Assembly: GCF_040802235.1 (NCBI RefSeq)
Contig: NC_133170.1
Coordinates: forward strand, 6,773,001 to 6,837,000
From: Manis javanica
Lineage: Eukaryota; Chordata; Mammalia; Pholidota; Manidae
Length of the DNA: 64,000 nt
Reading direction: 5' to 3'
The position numbers and the translations under genes are program-made. Positions within the stretch are counted from its first letter, which is position 1, and each line of letters starts with the position of its first letter. Positions 47,566-60,635 of this stretch are shown here, piece by piece. A model generated the notes under the pieces. It saw nothing but the letters and a program-made list of their open reading frames with translations, did not search any database and had not been told where the DNA came from.

Positions 47566-48394
47566 GGGTAGATATCTAAATTAAAAGGAATGTTTTCCAA
47601 ATAGATACACTATCTGAAGAAGTTCCTTTAACAACACAATACAGAAGTATCTTCTTAATCAAAACTCTAACCAATTTAAAGGTTAACTTGTCCTCCTTTA
47701 AAAAAAGCCAACTATCAGATATTTGTAATGTAAGGTAAAATTCTTAGGTGTGGGAGGGAACACAAACTAAAAGTTTCTGTAAAAGCCACAGGAGGCCAAC
47801 CTATTTTTTATTGCATCACACATCCTCAAAGAAAAGAATCAGGGCATGCTGAAACATGCTATGTTTTGTTTGTATGAACATTTTCCTCATTATAAAAATA
47901 ATATATTCTTAACTAGACAATGAGAAAACTACTGAAAAATAAAATATTTTAGTAGCCTATTTCCCCAAAATGACTATCATTAATTGGTGTTTTTCCTCAC
48001 ATAATTTCTTTTCTGTGCATAGTTTTTAAAAATAGTTTTACATTTTAAAACATAACCTTCACATAGTTTTAATGATTACATATTTTCCCAAGGAAAAGAG
48101 GTCCCATAGTTTGAGAAATTATTTCTGTAGTGGTAAACACAGAGTTCATGTTACATACATTGTTTTCTTTGCTTTTACTTGGTCACAATATTTTAAATTG
48201 GGGCTTTTAAAATACAAAAGTAATACAGAAATGTAAAAATTAAATTTCCTACTTCCATCCCCCAAAATGACCACTGTCCAATATTCTTTTGTGCATGTCC
48301 TTCCAGAGACTTGTCTGTGAACAAAAAGGCAAAATTCCTAGGTAAATTTGTTAGTACATGTAAATGTTTCTTTTTAACTATCATTGTTGTAATA

Positions 48395-48516
48395 ATTTTG
48401 ATTTTTTAAATTGAAGTATAGTTGATATGTAATATTACATTGGTTTCACAGATACAACATAGTGATTCAACTGTTACATACGTTATTTAAGTTCTCACCC
48501 CAACTAGTGTAGTTGC
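48395..48516 (-). repeat. L1 3'-end fragment
   Basis: TTTAAATTGAAGTATAGTTG and ATTACATTGGTTTCACAGAT, then AGTGATTCAACTG, are reverse-complemented L1 3' UTR text. Confidence 0.65.
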
Positions 48517-49194
48517 TGTCAACAAAGAAAGATGTTACGGTATAAAGGTTTTAATTAATTATGAAGGAACAAGCAGGTAAGAAAAGAGTTGGTTTGAGAA
48601 GCTGTTGAAGAACAGTCTTACTTATATGGTCAGAGGAGAAAGAAATGCCGAACAAGATTGCTAAATTAGCTATAAAAATGGTTCACATTTTCAGCACAAT
48701 AAAGGCCTATCACATGAGGGGTTAACATCTCTATCAGGTGGTAAGCATCCTGAGGTAGGAAGCCAAGGAAAGTTTTTGTTCAGGCTCCAGGAATGTAGAG
48801 GAATTACAGAATGCTTGAGCTTGAAACAATGTAACAATGTACCTCCCCCCCCCACCAGGGACCCAGTGATATGGAACAGCTTGTTGATCACAGTCATGTA
48901 AGCCCTTTAGTTTACAGTGGGGTTTCCAGGTAACCTTTACAGACATAGGTTAAAATATAACTGGCATCCTAGCTACACCTATAGTAACCTAAAAGATCCC
49001 ACTGCAACATTTCCTGGGGGCTGACTCTCCTACCTTGTAAAAGAACCTATAAAAGGCATGGCCCTGAGCGCTATGGGCTCAGCCTGTGGATATGAATCCA
49101 CCCAGCTAGTGCCAGCACTAATAAACTGCTTCTTGCCAAACATCTTGGTGTCCCGACCCCTTGTTTTTGGGACCCCTTGTTTTTGGTTCCTGCA
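48517..49194 (+). mobile_element. ERV LTR (family K), plus strand
   Basis: It runs from TGTCAACAAAG to GGTTCCTGCA. TATA in GAACCTATAAAAGGCATGG is followed by a poly(A) signal in CACTAATAAACTGC, then GTCCCGACCCC with a duplicated CCCCTTGTTTTTGG. Flanks GTTGC and GTTCC match at four of five bases. Confidence 0.65.
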
Positions 49195-49415
49195 GTTCCT
49201 GAAACAATTCTAGCAACTTACCAAGCTTACAGGTTAACTTCTTTTCTATACATTGGTCTTTCTGCACCTTGATCAGATGTGGACTATTGTCAAATACATA
49301 GTGTGATTTACCAAGAACGACACATTAGGGCAAGTGGACTACGTGGTCTGCATGTATTAAAAAAAAAAAAGATCAAGCAATTATCAAGTCTCTGTAAGTA
49401 TGGGATAAATTTTCT

Positions 49416-49419
<4 letters not shown>

Positions 49420-49456
<37 letters not shown>

Positions 49457-49491
49457 GTATAGACTTTATATATATATATATATAATGTATA
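49420..49491. repeat. (TA)n microsatellite, two runs
   Basis: About 17 TA units, a short break (ATGTATAGACT), then a second TA run. Confidence 0.95.
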
Positions 49492-49748
49492 TTTAAGGTG
49501 TATAGTCACACACACACACAACTTGTCACTTCAAATTATAAAATTTCCCTAAAATTTTTTCCATAAACTTACATCTTTGTTTATCTTTAGATTTTTAAGT
49601 CTCCTCCTCCCAAATATTTATTATTTGATGCAATCTAAGGACCTTTTTTTCTTCAAAACAGATACAACACCACTCATTGAATAGCTCATCTTTCCCCACT
49701 GATTTGAAATGAAACTCTATATATTACATATATACATATGTATTCTAC

Positions 49749-50287
49749 TGTGGCTCTGGAAGGAAGGGGGTTCCCCACCTGGGGCAAGTTTGCTGTGAAT
49801 CTAATGAGACTGAAAGAAAACAGCATGAGGGGTCAGAAATGAAAGGGTTTTTATTCTCAAGGCTCAGTCTCTCTCCTGCAGCGCTTTGCTCTGAACCCCG
49901 GCCGCTCGGCTCTCCCTCCCGACCTGCGCAGCCCGCTCTCCCTCTGCTACCCACCAAGCTCTGTCTCCCTGGCCACCCCGTGCTCTGCTTCCCCACTCCC
50001 CTACCCACCCACCCCGTCCCTCAGACCCAGGAGGAACTCCGTGGGCTGGTCCCTGCTGACTGTCAACGCACCTGACCGATGACACCAGGAACGGAGCAGA
50101 GGAGAGAATGGTTGCTTCTTTTCCACACCTTATCCCAGACAGGCAGTCAATCCCGTGACCGACTGGGAGGCTCTGCCTCCAGTAAACGTCACACCGATGT
50201 GCAAACAGGCTCTTATATGTATATAAAATGGGCACTATCAAGGCCACACGGGAATTCTGTTGAGAAAAAAACTTCCTTTTCCCCACA
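49749..50287 (-). mobile_element. Probable ERV LTR (family I), minus strand
   Basis: GGGTTTTTATTCTCAAGG gives a minus-strand AATAAAAA signal, followed on that strand by short boundary sequence ending at TGTGGCTCTGG. A C-rich stretch upstream could be U3. TG...CA-like ends, with no clear target duplication. The 183-codon plus-strand open frame from 50079 runs across this LTR into L1-like sequence and is not a gene. Confidence 0.5.
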
Positions 50288-50646
50288 CCTCCAGATTCAC
50301 CTTTCTGAACTTCTTTCAGTGGCTGATTTGTTTATAGCTGCTTTAATACAACAATGTTTTAATAGCTTTATATGTTGCTATCTGGGAGACTATGTCCCCT
50401 ATGTTTACTTTTCTATTCAAAATATTTATGTGACTCTGCTCCTTCATTCTTTTTTACTAATAAACTACATTCTTTTTGGAATTGATAGGAGTGGAATTTT
50501 GAAGTCACTGGGTATGTTCAGTGTCAAACTGTTTTTCAAAGATGTACCAGTTTACACTCTCCATAGCAAGACCAAAGATTCTTGTTGGTTGCTTGCTTTC
50601 TTACCACTATGGTTTTATCATCCTTTTTAAACTCAGTCATTCTGGC

Positions 50647-51066
50647 TGTAAGGCTGGAGGCACCAGGGGAAGGGGTGAGCCTGCTGGACAAGCTCAGGCC
50701 TCACTAAATAAAGCGAAGAGATCAACAGGTTCTGGTCTGACAACAGTCCGGAGTCTGATCGGACAACATTCCTAACTGAAGCCCTCCCCCAAGCTAGAAG
50801 AGTAGTAGTGACTTTCCAGTACCTGGCTAAAGGCCAGTTAAGAGACCCCCATGTACCTCAGGTGAGCCAATCCTGCGCCATTGTATACCGTTGCTCTCCC
50901 TCCCCCTACCTTCTTTAAAGACTTGCTGCCTGCCCTGCTGGGTGCGACTTTCCCAGCCTCCATTTCCTTAGACTGGGAACCTCGACCAGGAATTGAGCTC
51001 AAATAAACTGCCTGGCTCTTTGTTGCCTCTCGTCGCCTGCTTATTTCAGCTAGAATTTATCTTACA
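50647..51066 (+). mobile_element. Solo ERV LTR (family J) with perfect 5-bp target duplication
   Basis: It runs from TGTAAGGCTGGAGG to ATCTTACA and is flanked by CTGGC at 50642-50646 and 51067-51071. A poly(A) signal lies in GCTCAAATAAACTGCC, with an upstream CTTTAAAGAC possible TATA. The flanks are reverse-complement L1 text (ACTCAGTCATTCTGGC...AGGTACACAG), so it inserted into an L1. Confidence 0.88.
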
Positions 51067-51188
51067 CTGGCAGGTACACAGATACTACTACTGTGGTTTT
51101 ACTGATTATTATGGTAGCTAGAACCTTTACCTGTTGCAATATGAGTCATAAGAAGTATATATTTGGTCATTCAGATGACCAAATTTGT

Positions 51189-51955
51189 ATTTCCCCGGGC
51201 ATATTTGGTCTCTATCCACAATTCCTAAAGACACTGAAGAGTCCTAAAGGCAAAATGGGTGTCTTGTCTTGTTAATGAGAGACTTTTGGACCCCACCCAA
51301 GAGCAGGGGCTGGAGGTCGAATCAGCCAATGACCAATAATATAGTCAGTCATGTCTATGAAATGAAGCCCTTACAAAAACCCTTGAGAAGAGTTTATCAC
51401 ACTCTTGGATATGCTGTTTCTTTGTTGGAGAGGGCTTCTATGCTTGGGGAACCAGAACACCCCCATGTGCCCCCCAGCCAGGCCCCAAGCTCCAAGAGAA
51501 TAGAAGCTTCTTTATGTGGGACCTTGCCCTATGGATCTCTTCATCTAGTTGTTAACTTGTATCCTTTATGGTATTGTTTATTAAACTGGTAAATGTGTTT
51601 TCCTAAATTCTGTGAGCCACTTTAGCAGGTTAACTGAACCTAAAGGGGAGGTTGTGGGAACCTCCAATCTGTAGCCAGTAGGTTGAAGTGCAGTTAACAG
51701 CCTAGGGCTTGTGATCAGCGTCTGGAGTATGGGGTACAGGGGAGTCTTGTAGGACAGAGTCCCTAACCTGGAGAATCTGGTGCTATCTCTGGGCAGGTAG
51801 TGTCAGAATTGGGCTGAGTTCTAAGACACCCTGCTGGTGTTTGAGAATTTCTGGGTGGTGTGTGTAGGGGGAAAGAGCCCTCCTCTCCCCCCAGTACACA
51901 TAGGAATGGGGTCTGGGAACCTGAAAGGAGTTATAATAGTGTTACATGCTGTATA
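51189..51955 (+). mobile_element. ERV LTR (family G, copy 2), plus strand
   Basis: TTGTTAATGAGAGACTTTTG, TATGGTATTGTTTATTAAAC and TTCTGTGAGCCACTTTAGCA, then GGGAACCTCCAATCTGTAGC and GACACCCTGCTGGTGT, follow the same order as copies at 28319 and 61008. Ends approximate. Confidence 0.75.
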
Positions 51956-51959
51956 CTAT

Positions 51960-52680
51960 TACTGTTGTGTATAATAATACTATTATTGTTTTATATATAT
52001 AGTTAGGAAAACACACCAACACCTGTCATTTGCCATTTGGAATTCCTACTTTAATGCCTATTTAAGACTTCAGCACATCTGTGGGGGGAGGTCTATTTTC
52101 TCTTTGTTTTCATTATGGTTTTAAGTTTACATTTTTGATCCACCTGGAATTAACTTTGCTGTAAGTTAAGTTGTAGGAGTTCAACTCCCACTTTCAGGTG
52201 GCTAGTCATTTGTCACAAAACTACTTAGCGAATAATCCAGTCCAGATAATCGATAATTATGAATCAATTTTTGAGCATGTGTGTGTCTATGTATCTACCT
52301 ACCTTTAGTATATATGTATCTGAATTCTATTAAGACTGCCCTGCATAGAATGCAGGGATAAATTAGAGGAGGACTTCCTTGGGTTGGTTGGTTGGTTTTT
52401 AAAATACTTTTTTATATTGAATCCTCCAATCTAGAAGCACAGTATGTCTCTCCATTTATCTAGGTGTTCTTTAATGTGTTTTTTATACAGTCGTACCAAT
52501 TTCTTCATACATAGTCTAATTTCTTGGCTGTTCTAAAGAAGATTCTTCCATTATGTTTAAAATTGTGGTAAAATATATAGATTGTAACCATTTTTAAGAA
52601 TATAGTTCAGTAGCATTAACAATCAATGTACATTCACACTGCTGTACAACCATCAGCATCGTTCTCTGATTTATTCCTAC
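51960..52680 (-). repeat. L1 fragments, minus strand
   Basis: GATCCACCTGGAATTAACTT, TTGTGGTAAAATATATAGAT and GTACATTCACACTGCTGTAC are reverse-complement L1 ORF2 and 3' UTR phrases. Confidence 0.6.
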
Positions 52681-55181
52681 CTTTCTCTTATTCCTGGCCA
52701 CTTGTTGAAGTCTGTCTATTCTGAGAGCTCTTGGTAGAAAACCTGTATTGCAAGAACACTGTAACTAAAATTTTGAAAACACTCACAACAAACTTACATT
52801 TTCCAAAAATTAATTTTGTGAGTGAGAGTTTCTCATCAAGACTATGGCAAGACAATGAAGGATTTGGGTACTTAGAATCACTAGTTTAATCAAGAAATGA
52901 GTGAGTCAGTAGCTGTTGATTGGCAAATGACTGTGACACGGCCACTCACAGACTCTTCCCCTTGGCCTGAACCTGCTTTGTATCTAGCCACCTTTCCATT
53001 CTGTCTCCTGATTTTCAGCTAAGATTAGAACTATCTGTCCTCTTCAAACTAGCTAACTGAAGAAAAATTTGTTCTACCAACTAACTGAGACTTGCCCTGC
53101 TTACAAAACAACTTCAACTGTACATATCACCCCAACTGTAGCTTGCCTATAAGTCTAAGGCAAGACCACCCTGCTGAGATACTTTGATCTGAATAAAAGC
53201 AACCCTTACTTGTCTGATTTTTTTTTTCTTTGACCACTGCAAGTGAACACTATGTCCTAGAAAAGTCACTGAATATGTTCAATGCCAAATTGTTTTTCAG
53301 AGATGTAGTTTTCTTTCAAGAAAAGACACACTTAACCAAGATAAAGTCATCTTCTCTTAAAAACTTGATTTGCCATAATGATTCATTATTTTGCACGATG
53401 TAGGAAGCCAAGGACATACTATCAGAACCACCCTTAAATGACTTACTTTCTTCCTAGGCCTAGCAAATCTTAATTTTGTGGGGAAGCATAAGGATTTGGA
53501 AAACTGACTTTAGTAGTCCTGGGAAATATTAATTACATCCTCAGGAATTCATCCAGAGAGATCATCTTGTCCACAGTCATTAAGAGGTAGCTGAACACCT
53601 GTGTTTACCTGTCTGAGCTTATGCCCTCCCTCACCCACTAGCTGGTGAACTAAGAGCAGAGGCTGGGGTGTGTAAGAAGGCAAATTGTAAAGGCAAAGTA
53701 GTTGACAAATTATAAAATCTGAGTTATTGTTCTGACTCTGGTATGAACCAACTTTAGCAAGTAATTGAATCTTTGAGCATTTGATTTTTTTCTTTGAAAA
53801 GTCAAGGAGTTGAACTGGGTGGCTTCCAGATATCTTTGCACCCTAAAATTATAGTGTTATGCAATTAGCCCATCAACGGCAGCGCTCTCTTCTCAAGGAA
53901 ACTCAAACTCCAGGCCTTACTCTCTCTGCCTGGCCAGTCAACAGGACTTGGCATTTCTTAGCTACTTACTTGTCCCTCCCTTCCCCTTTCTTTTCGTTCC
54001 CTTTCCTTTCATTCTTCATCACGAGGAAATTCATTATCTTACATAATGAGAAGCCCAGTTGTAGATTATGTGGCCTTTTAACTAAATACGACATGCACAA
54101 AAATTTTTTAGATTCTTTCAGGGAAAGGAAAACTTGATTTTGATTACTCTGAGGATATCTTAGGTACCGCTTGGGAATTTATGCACCTTTAGGGACCACG
54201 CTAGAGGAAGCACACTAATTATGGTTTCTCTTGTCCACCAGGTTCAGAAGCAACCATTTAAATAAAGCTGCCACCTGAGTCCTCAGCTTTCAAACACTCC
54301 CTGGGGATTTATTAAGTTCAGTTTTCAGGAACTCTTTTAACAAGACCGGTCTTTATGCTTAACCATCTCACCTTACTAAGGTCCCACAGGAGGACCCCAC
54401 TATTTCCAATCCACTGAATTGGTGCCAAATAAAGAGCAAAATTATTTTTACAAAAAATTATAGCAATGTGTGTTGCCCAAGAAAATTACTTTTGTCAACA
54501 AGTCAAGTGCTATCAAATCTGGACCTTCAGTTACCTCTTCTTGAATCTTTTCTCACGTCCAACTTGTCCTTCGTGTACATCAACCTTTACTAACTTCTAC
54601 CCCACTAGATAGTCTATTATCTCTCAGTCTTAATTATTTCTGTTCCAATCCAGGCTTCACACTATAAACTTATACATCTTGCATACAACAAAGTATGTTC
54701 TGTGGAAGAAAAAATGATACAAACACTGACCTCATGAAGCTTGGAATTTTAGAGGAAGCAAGATATGTAGACATGAAGCTATTTCGAATCAATATAAAGT
54801 ATTGCTTTGAAAATAAGAGTGAATGATCCAAAGTGGAAAGAAAGTTCATCATATGCCATGAGTAATGAGAGATCTTAAACTAAAAATACAAGAAGCATAA
54901 AGAAGACTAAGAAATTTGATAAACTATCAATTTTTACAGATGAAGAATCTCCAAATTAAAAGACAAACTCAAAACAAAATTTTAAACATGACAAAAGCTT
55001 GATATTGTTAACATAGAGAACTAGGTATTAAAAAGTCTCTACGTTCCTAGATGAATGACAGTTCGGTAGCCATGGTAACAAGTAACCCCTCTTAAAATAA
55101 ATTTGCTTTTGTGAAAATGCCTTTAAAATCCTATAAATCAGAGACACACCAATCTTACTAAAAGTCAGCTAGTAAGCAAGT
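52681..55181. other. Intergenic, mostly unassigned
   Basis: 52760-53240 may be a degraded LTR (TATGTCCT region and GATCTGAATAAAAGCAACCC, a poly(A)-like signal). About 53700-53860 is MIR-like in reverse (GGAGTTGAACTGGGTGGCTT, CTAAAATTATAGTGTTATG). No gene seen. Confidence 0.45.
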
Positions 55182-55690
55182 TGCTGGGGAGGGAAAATTT
55201 CCCTCTCTTCTTCAAGTTTCATCTGGCTGGTCTAAGAATAAATTAACATGAGACAGAGTAAGAGGAGAGACACCACGACAAGTTTAATTACATGCGCATG
55301 GAGGTCCAGTCATAAAACTGAGACCCAAAGAAACAACCAAGCAGCTTTTATACATTTTAGACGAACATAAATCTGTGAGGAGTTGACAGAACAAAGAAGA
55401 TTTATGTTGGGAAGCTTCGATTATGAAGGAATTCTAAACACATTTTGCAGGTTGGGGTAATAAATTAGTAAAAGTAACAGTGTTTATTTATATAGGTTTC
55501 CTCACTCTGAATTCCTTCCCTGGTGATAAGGGTGCTTCTCTTCACGTGGGAGATTTCCTGCATTCAGAAAAGCAAAGGGTCAAGATGCCCTTCCAGCACT
55601 TGGCTGCTTTTTGAGAAACTTCAGTGTAGTCATAATGCCATTGTTGTATATTGGCAACAGTGTGCCATTCGTCCCCACAAAGTCTTGGCA
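55182..55690 (-). mobile_element. ERV LTR (family F, copy 2), far end uncertain
   Basis: TGCTGGGGAGGGAAAATTTC and ATCTGGCTGGTCTAAGAATA, then ACATGAGACAGAGTAAGAGG, match copies 1 and 3. It diverges strongly after about 250 bp. Confidence 0.55.
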
Positions 55691-56218
55691 GAATAACTAA
55701 CCCACTCTCATTTCTGAAATTCGCACAAGCCCCATTTCTAAGGGTGCTGTAAACTCACTCTCGCCTGATCAATACAACTGCTAGACAAATGCTTCCCCAG
55801 AGCCTCCTAAGACCAGCAGTTTGCTTTCTCAGCAAGTCACTTTCTCAAGGATACTGAACCTGTTCCAGTATGGTTCTTCCTTATGTAAATCATCGACTTA
55901 TTTCTTTAGTTACAGAGAGCGAGTGTCCCTCCTTTGAGCCACATATAAATACACAAAGATGCCATTAGATAAACAAGCAAAGGATGTGAGACAATAGTTC
56001 ATAAAGGAGGAAATCCAAATGCCAAAAAGAAGAGAGGAAATGTTCAACCTTACAAGTATTCATGGGAATTCAAAATAAAAAATCGAGATACGTTTTCCCC
56101 CCAAAAAAGATTTATACTGGTAATGGTTTACAGAAATAAACCAATTTAAAGCCTTGAAAAATCTTTATTTTATCCTATCTCAAGAGTTTTATTTTTATTC
56201 CCTTCAACACACACATAC

Positions 56219-56480
56219 TGCCATCAGAAAAAGAGAGAGAGAGAAAGGGAGAGAGAACAGGGAGAGCAGAGGGACAGAGAGACAGAGACAAAGAGAGAGA
56301 GGGCAGCAGTGTGGTGCCTTTTATTGTGGTGGATCTGCTCGGCCTGTTGCCTTGGGGGAGGGTCGGGATGTTTAGAGATAAGGCGGGGGAAACCCAGTCA
56401 AGCCCCCAGGCATAATTCTCACCGGTTTATGTGGTTGGGACCAGGGGGTAAATGGAGGATAAATTACTATATTCTTACAA
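56219..56480 (-). mobile_element. Probable short ERV LTR with GA-rich tail
   Basis: On the minus strand it starts TGTAAGAATATAG, carries CCACAATAAAAGGCACC (poly(A) signal) and ends in a long CT-rich tract (plus-strand GAGAGA run at 56228-56301). A CT-rich stretch after the poly(A) signal is a habit of class II LTRs. No target duplication identified. Confidence 0.5.
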
Positions 56481-58177
56481 TCAAGTACATTTACCTTTAA
56501 TGAAATTAGTTAAAAATCTACCACCCTGGTTTATGCTTTTACTTTGCTCTTTTTTTTGCCTTCTTTTGGGCTAATTTTATTATTTTTCCTACTAGTTTGG
56601 AAGTTAGGCACCTTATTGGGTTTGGGATATACTTTTTGTGTTTTGGTGGTGGTTACCCTAGAAATTACAATGGGATCACTTAAATTACAATGTCTAACGT
56701 TAATCTATGTCATTTTCTCATCCAGAAGATGGACGTGTCATATATCTTAATATTTTGGATTCTTAGTTTTAAATTTAAATATCATTAAACATTATCATTG
56801 TTTTAGGTTAATTATTTGCTTAGATATATCCAAATATTTACTCACTTTTTTACCCTTTGCTACTTTCTTTAATCTATCTTAGACTTTTCCTCTGGGACCA
56901 CTTTCTTCTGGCTAAGCTTTTCCTATCTTGGAGACTCGGTTTTATTTATCTGAAAATGATTTTATTTTGGCCTATTCTTGAAAGGTATTTTCTCTGGGTT
57001 TGGAATTCCAGATTGCCAGTTACGTACTCTCAGCGTATTGAAGGTCGTATTTTATCACCTCTTGAATTACTCTGTCCCTAGACCAGGTGCCACAAACTGC
57101 CTCTTTTAAGGTTCTCTCTTTTCTCTCCTGCTGTTTTATGATAGTCCCTTGGCCACTGTTATTCTGCAATTTCACTATTTTGAGGCCTTGGTAAGAATTT
57201 TTTTAATTTCAGGAAAAAGCATACATAAACACACAGATTGACAGAATCACCAGAAGAAACAGATAAATCTGTGTCACATTGGATGGATTTAATCTTTCTC
57301 TCTAGTAATTGACAGAAAATATCTGGCAAGAATATAGAAGATTTCATGTATATAATTTACAGAATTTGACATAATGCAAACAAGACAGTGGGCTGATAAA
57401 AAAATACATTCTCTTTAAGCATATGCAACACTTAGAAACTGATGTATTTGGTCATAATGCAAATCTCGATGAAGTCCACACGAGCAATGTCACACATTTG
57501 ACATTCTCTGACTATAATGCCGTTAAGTTATGAATAGACAAAATGGTAACTAGAGAATCTCTTCCATGTGCCAGAAAATTAAGAAAGACAAATTAAGGAT
57601 TTGGAATGGAAATTATAGTATGTTAAACCAAATGATTATAAAAATACTATACATGGCACATGACCTTCTTCCTTCTACTTTTTTCTCAAACACCTTCCGC
57701 TTAAAATATTCAGTACCAAGGTGCCATATTTTGGGGTAATGTGTTCTGAACCCAATCATCAGAAAAACAGCAAAACAAATCCAAGACAAAAGGAACAGAA
57801 TCGTTATTTTAAAAGAATGCATAAATCTTGCAAGAATGGTCAAAAACAAGAGAGAAATATGGAGACATGCTTTACCAGAAAAATTATATGAATGAGAAAT
57901 AACATAATTTAGTGACTAGAGAAATGCAAACTAAAATGACAATGAAATACCACTCCACATCCATCAGAATGACTCAGAAAGACTAACAATACCAGGTGCT
58001 TGGGAGAATGTGGAGCGTTTGGAACTTTAATGCATTGCTGGTGAGAATACAAAATGGTATTAATACTTTGAAAACAGTTTAGTAGTTTGTTAGTGAGTAG
58101 ACCCAGCAATTTAACTCTTAGATATTTGCTCAAAATAAATGAAAACATGTCCACACAAAGTCTTGTATATAGCTGTT

Positions 58178-58707
58178 TGTTGGGAACAAGAAATTTTCCT
58201 GTATTTTTCAAGGTTCTTCTGGCTGGTCGGAGAATCGAATTGACATGAGACAGATTAACAGAAGAAAATAAAATGTAATTATGTACATAGGGGGAATCCA
58301 TATACACATGAGACTCCAAAGATAGTCAGGCAAAATGACATATATGTGTCATTGTGAACTAAGAAGGCAGTAGGGTCTGGGACTTAAGAGAGAAATAAAT
58401 CAATTCATAGGGATCTGAAAGATAAAATGTTTGGTAAACAAGTATCTGCTGGGCCACACAGAAGCCACAACAGGACATAAAGAGGAATTTTAACAAACAG
58501 ACTTCGATTCCTCCATCTACCACCCTTCGCTCATATTATAGCATAGTTACCTGCGGTGATAGCTCTCTTCTGGGAGCAGGTCCTCTAAATTCTTTTAGAT
58601 GGGGAAGATCAAAGTTGCTTTCTGAGTCTTTTGGCTTTTGTTTTCAGCCCAAAATAATCTGCATGCCAAAGTGGCACATCTTGGAGTGACTCGTTCTGAC
58701 CCCTACA
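58178..58707 (-). mobile_element. ERV LTR (family F, copy 3) inserted in L1
   Basis: It runs from TGTTGGGAAC to GACCCCTACA. CTTCTGGCTGGTCGGAGAAT, ACATGAGACAGATTAACAGA and GCATGCCAAAGTGGCACATC are the family blocks. It is the best-preserved member of family F and anchors the others. Confidence 0.75.
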
Positions 58708-58750
58708 TTCACTGCAGTTTTATTCATAATATTAAAAAACTACAAACAAC

Positions 58751-59279
58751 TGAGTTAGAGAAAGGGACATGAGACACCATAAAATATTCTTGGCCTATGA
58801 ACAAAGGCCTAGCTTATTCTTTAACATGTTGTTTTTCCTTCTTCCAGTCATATTAATCAATTGAGGAATGTTATATCCAGGACAAAGAACAGACTTCTGG
58901 AGCACAAACAAACCAACGTCAATTTTGATGGATAAAGAATGCTGAGATACAAATCAACAGTCAACCTATTTTAGCTGTCTGGACAACCTGGACAGCCCCA
59001 TTCTCAAGACTAAACTTCAAAGCAAGTATCAGTCATCTATATACATCATGCCTTATACCAACCCATGTTCAAAAGGCCCTATAAAAACCCAAACCCTGAA
59101 ACCTTGCATCACACCTCTTCTTTCGCCTCTCAGGTTGCCTGCACTCCTGAGTATATACTTTGGCTTTAAATAAAAACTTCCTGCTGCTCAGCTTATTGCA
59201 TCTTGTCTATGAATTCTTTCTTACAACAAAGACAAGAATCTGGACCTTAATCGGACTCATGAGAGCCACTCTGACATCA
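58751..59279 (+). mobile_element. ERV LTR (family L) inserted in the same L1
   Basis: TATA in GGCCCTATAAAAACCC and poly(A) signal in GGCTTTAAATAAAAACTTCC, with a CTTGTCTATGAATTCTTTCT tail. L1 text resumes after about 59279. The start at 58751 is set by where L1 homology stops. Confidence 0.65.
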
Positions 59280-59919
59280 AACCGATTGATAAATGAATAA
59301 ACTGTGGCACAATACTATTCACCAACGAAGAGAAACTAGTTACACACATCACTACATACATGCATCTCAGAAGTAGTATGCCGGATACAAGGAGTCAGGC
59401 ACAAAAGACTACATCATGATTCTACTTACATAAAATTCTACAAAAGGAAAACTATATAGTGACAGACAACAGATCCATGAGCACCAGAGGCCAGTGTCAG
59501 AGACACACTGCAGCCGGGCATGATGAACATATGAGAGTAATGGAAATGCCCTTCCCTATCCAGTGATAGGATAATCAGTTGCAGTGGTTCTCAACTTTCA
59601 AGTTGCAACCAATTGATGAATTTATAAAACCAATATCATGGTTTTGACCAGACTTTTGAAAAAATGAATTGGAATCAAATGGGCTAGTCTGTAACAGAAA
59701 AGAATAGAATATGAAATACTAGAGTGCATTGCAGGAATATCTTGCAAATTATCTTGTGAAACTTTTATTTCAGTTACATATGCATCTATGTCAATACTGG
59801 ATGGTGATATAAAATTGAACTTTAACTATGGGTTTTAATATTTCAACTAAAAAATACTGACTAAAAAACAAATAAAACAAAAAACCCCACATTGACTTAG
59901 GTTAATGTAGGACGGGTTT

Positions 59920-59950
59920 TGACAATATAACTCCTAAAAAGGAGGAGAAC
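59920..59950. repeat. 31-bp perfect direct repeat, copy 1
   Basis: It contains CTCCTAAAAAGGAG, a short hairpin. Identical to 60605-60635. Confidence 0.95.
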
Positions 59951-60604
59951 CTACTAAGGATACAATGTATATGTGTATTTCACAAACGAAACAATTATAG
60001 GAGTTAAAGTGATGCAGACAGTGAGAGGAAGTTAGGAAGTAAACTTGTAACTCATTAGCAATTGATAGTGTCTTTATAGGGACTTTGCCGGGAAGGGCCA
60101 GCAATCCCTGAGATGATGGATGAAAGATCACTCCACATTTTACAGCAAGAGAGGACAAGGTGAGGGGGTCAGCGCTCAGAGGGGAAGACCCTTTTCCTCT
60201 GCTCCTTCTGGTATTTATTTTGTGCTTTCTAATCTTGACATCTTCATTAAAAATACCACAGGTGCAGATCACAAGAGTGCAGAAAGTCACAGGATGTAAT
60301 CAATCTTAAACCTTTCATACAATCAAAGGCTTTCATGTGTTGATTATATCAGACGCACAAAGCAGAGCTCTACATGTACTACGTGCTTGGTTAAACTAGA
60401 GCTAAACTATGCAAAAGCAGCATTTGAGGCAAACAACTTCAGGTTCACGGGAACAGGAGCGGGCAACTCTCGTGGTATTCCAACAATAAAGTCTTTACAC
60501 AGATCTCAGCATTCCAAGGGTCTACACCCCATCCAGCAGTCCCATGATGCCCTCTGGAAATCCCTATCTTTATTTTAGCAAGCCAAGCGGTGTGAACACC
60601 ACCG
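59951..60604. other. 654-bp segment between the 31-bp repeats
   Basis: Non-coding. It carries an AATAAA on the plus strand (CAACAATAAAGTC near 60483) and on the minus strand (AAAATAAATACC near 60217). It is not recognised as a known repeat. Confidence 0.4.
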
Positions 60605-60635
60605 TGACAATATAACTCCTAAAAAGGAGGAGAAC
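60605..60635. repeat. 31-bp perfect direct repeat, copy 2
   Basis: Identical to 59920-59950; the flanking bases differ on both sides. Confidence 0.95.

Larger units (their letters stand above)
57880..59600 (+). repeat. Old L1 3' region split by two LTRs
   Basis: AGAGAAATGCAAACTAAAAT, CTGGTGAGAATACAAAATGG and GACCCAGCAATTTAACTCTT, then after the inserts TTCACTGCAGTTTTATTCAT and AATGAATAAACTGTGGCACA, form one continuous L1 reading once 58178-58707 and about 58751-59279 are removed. Confidence 0.75.

Noticed and set aside
50079..50630. 183-codon plus-strand open frame
   Set aside because: It crosses the end of an LTR-like element and continues into reverse-complement L1 text. It resembles no protein family and has no promoter or splice context.
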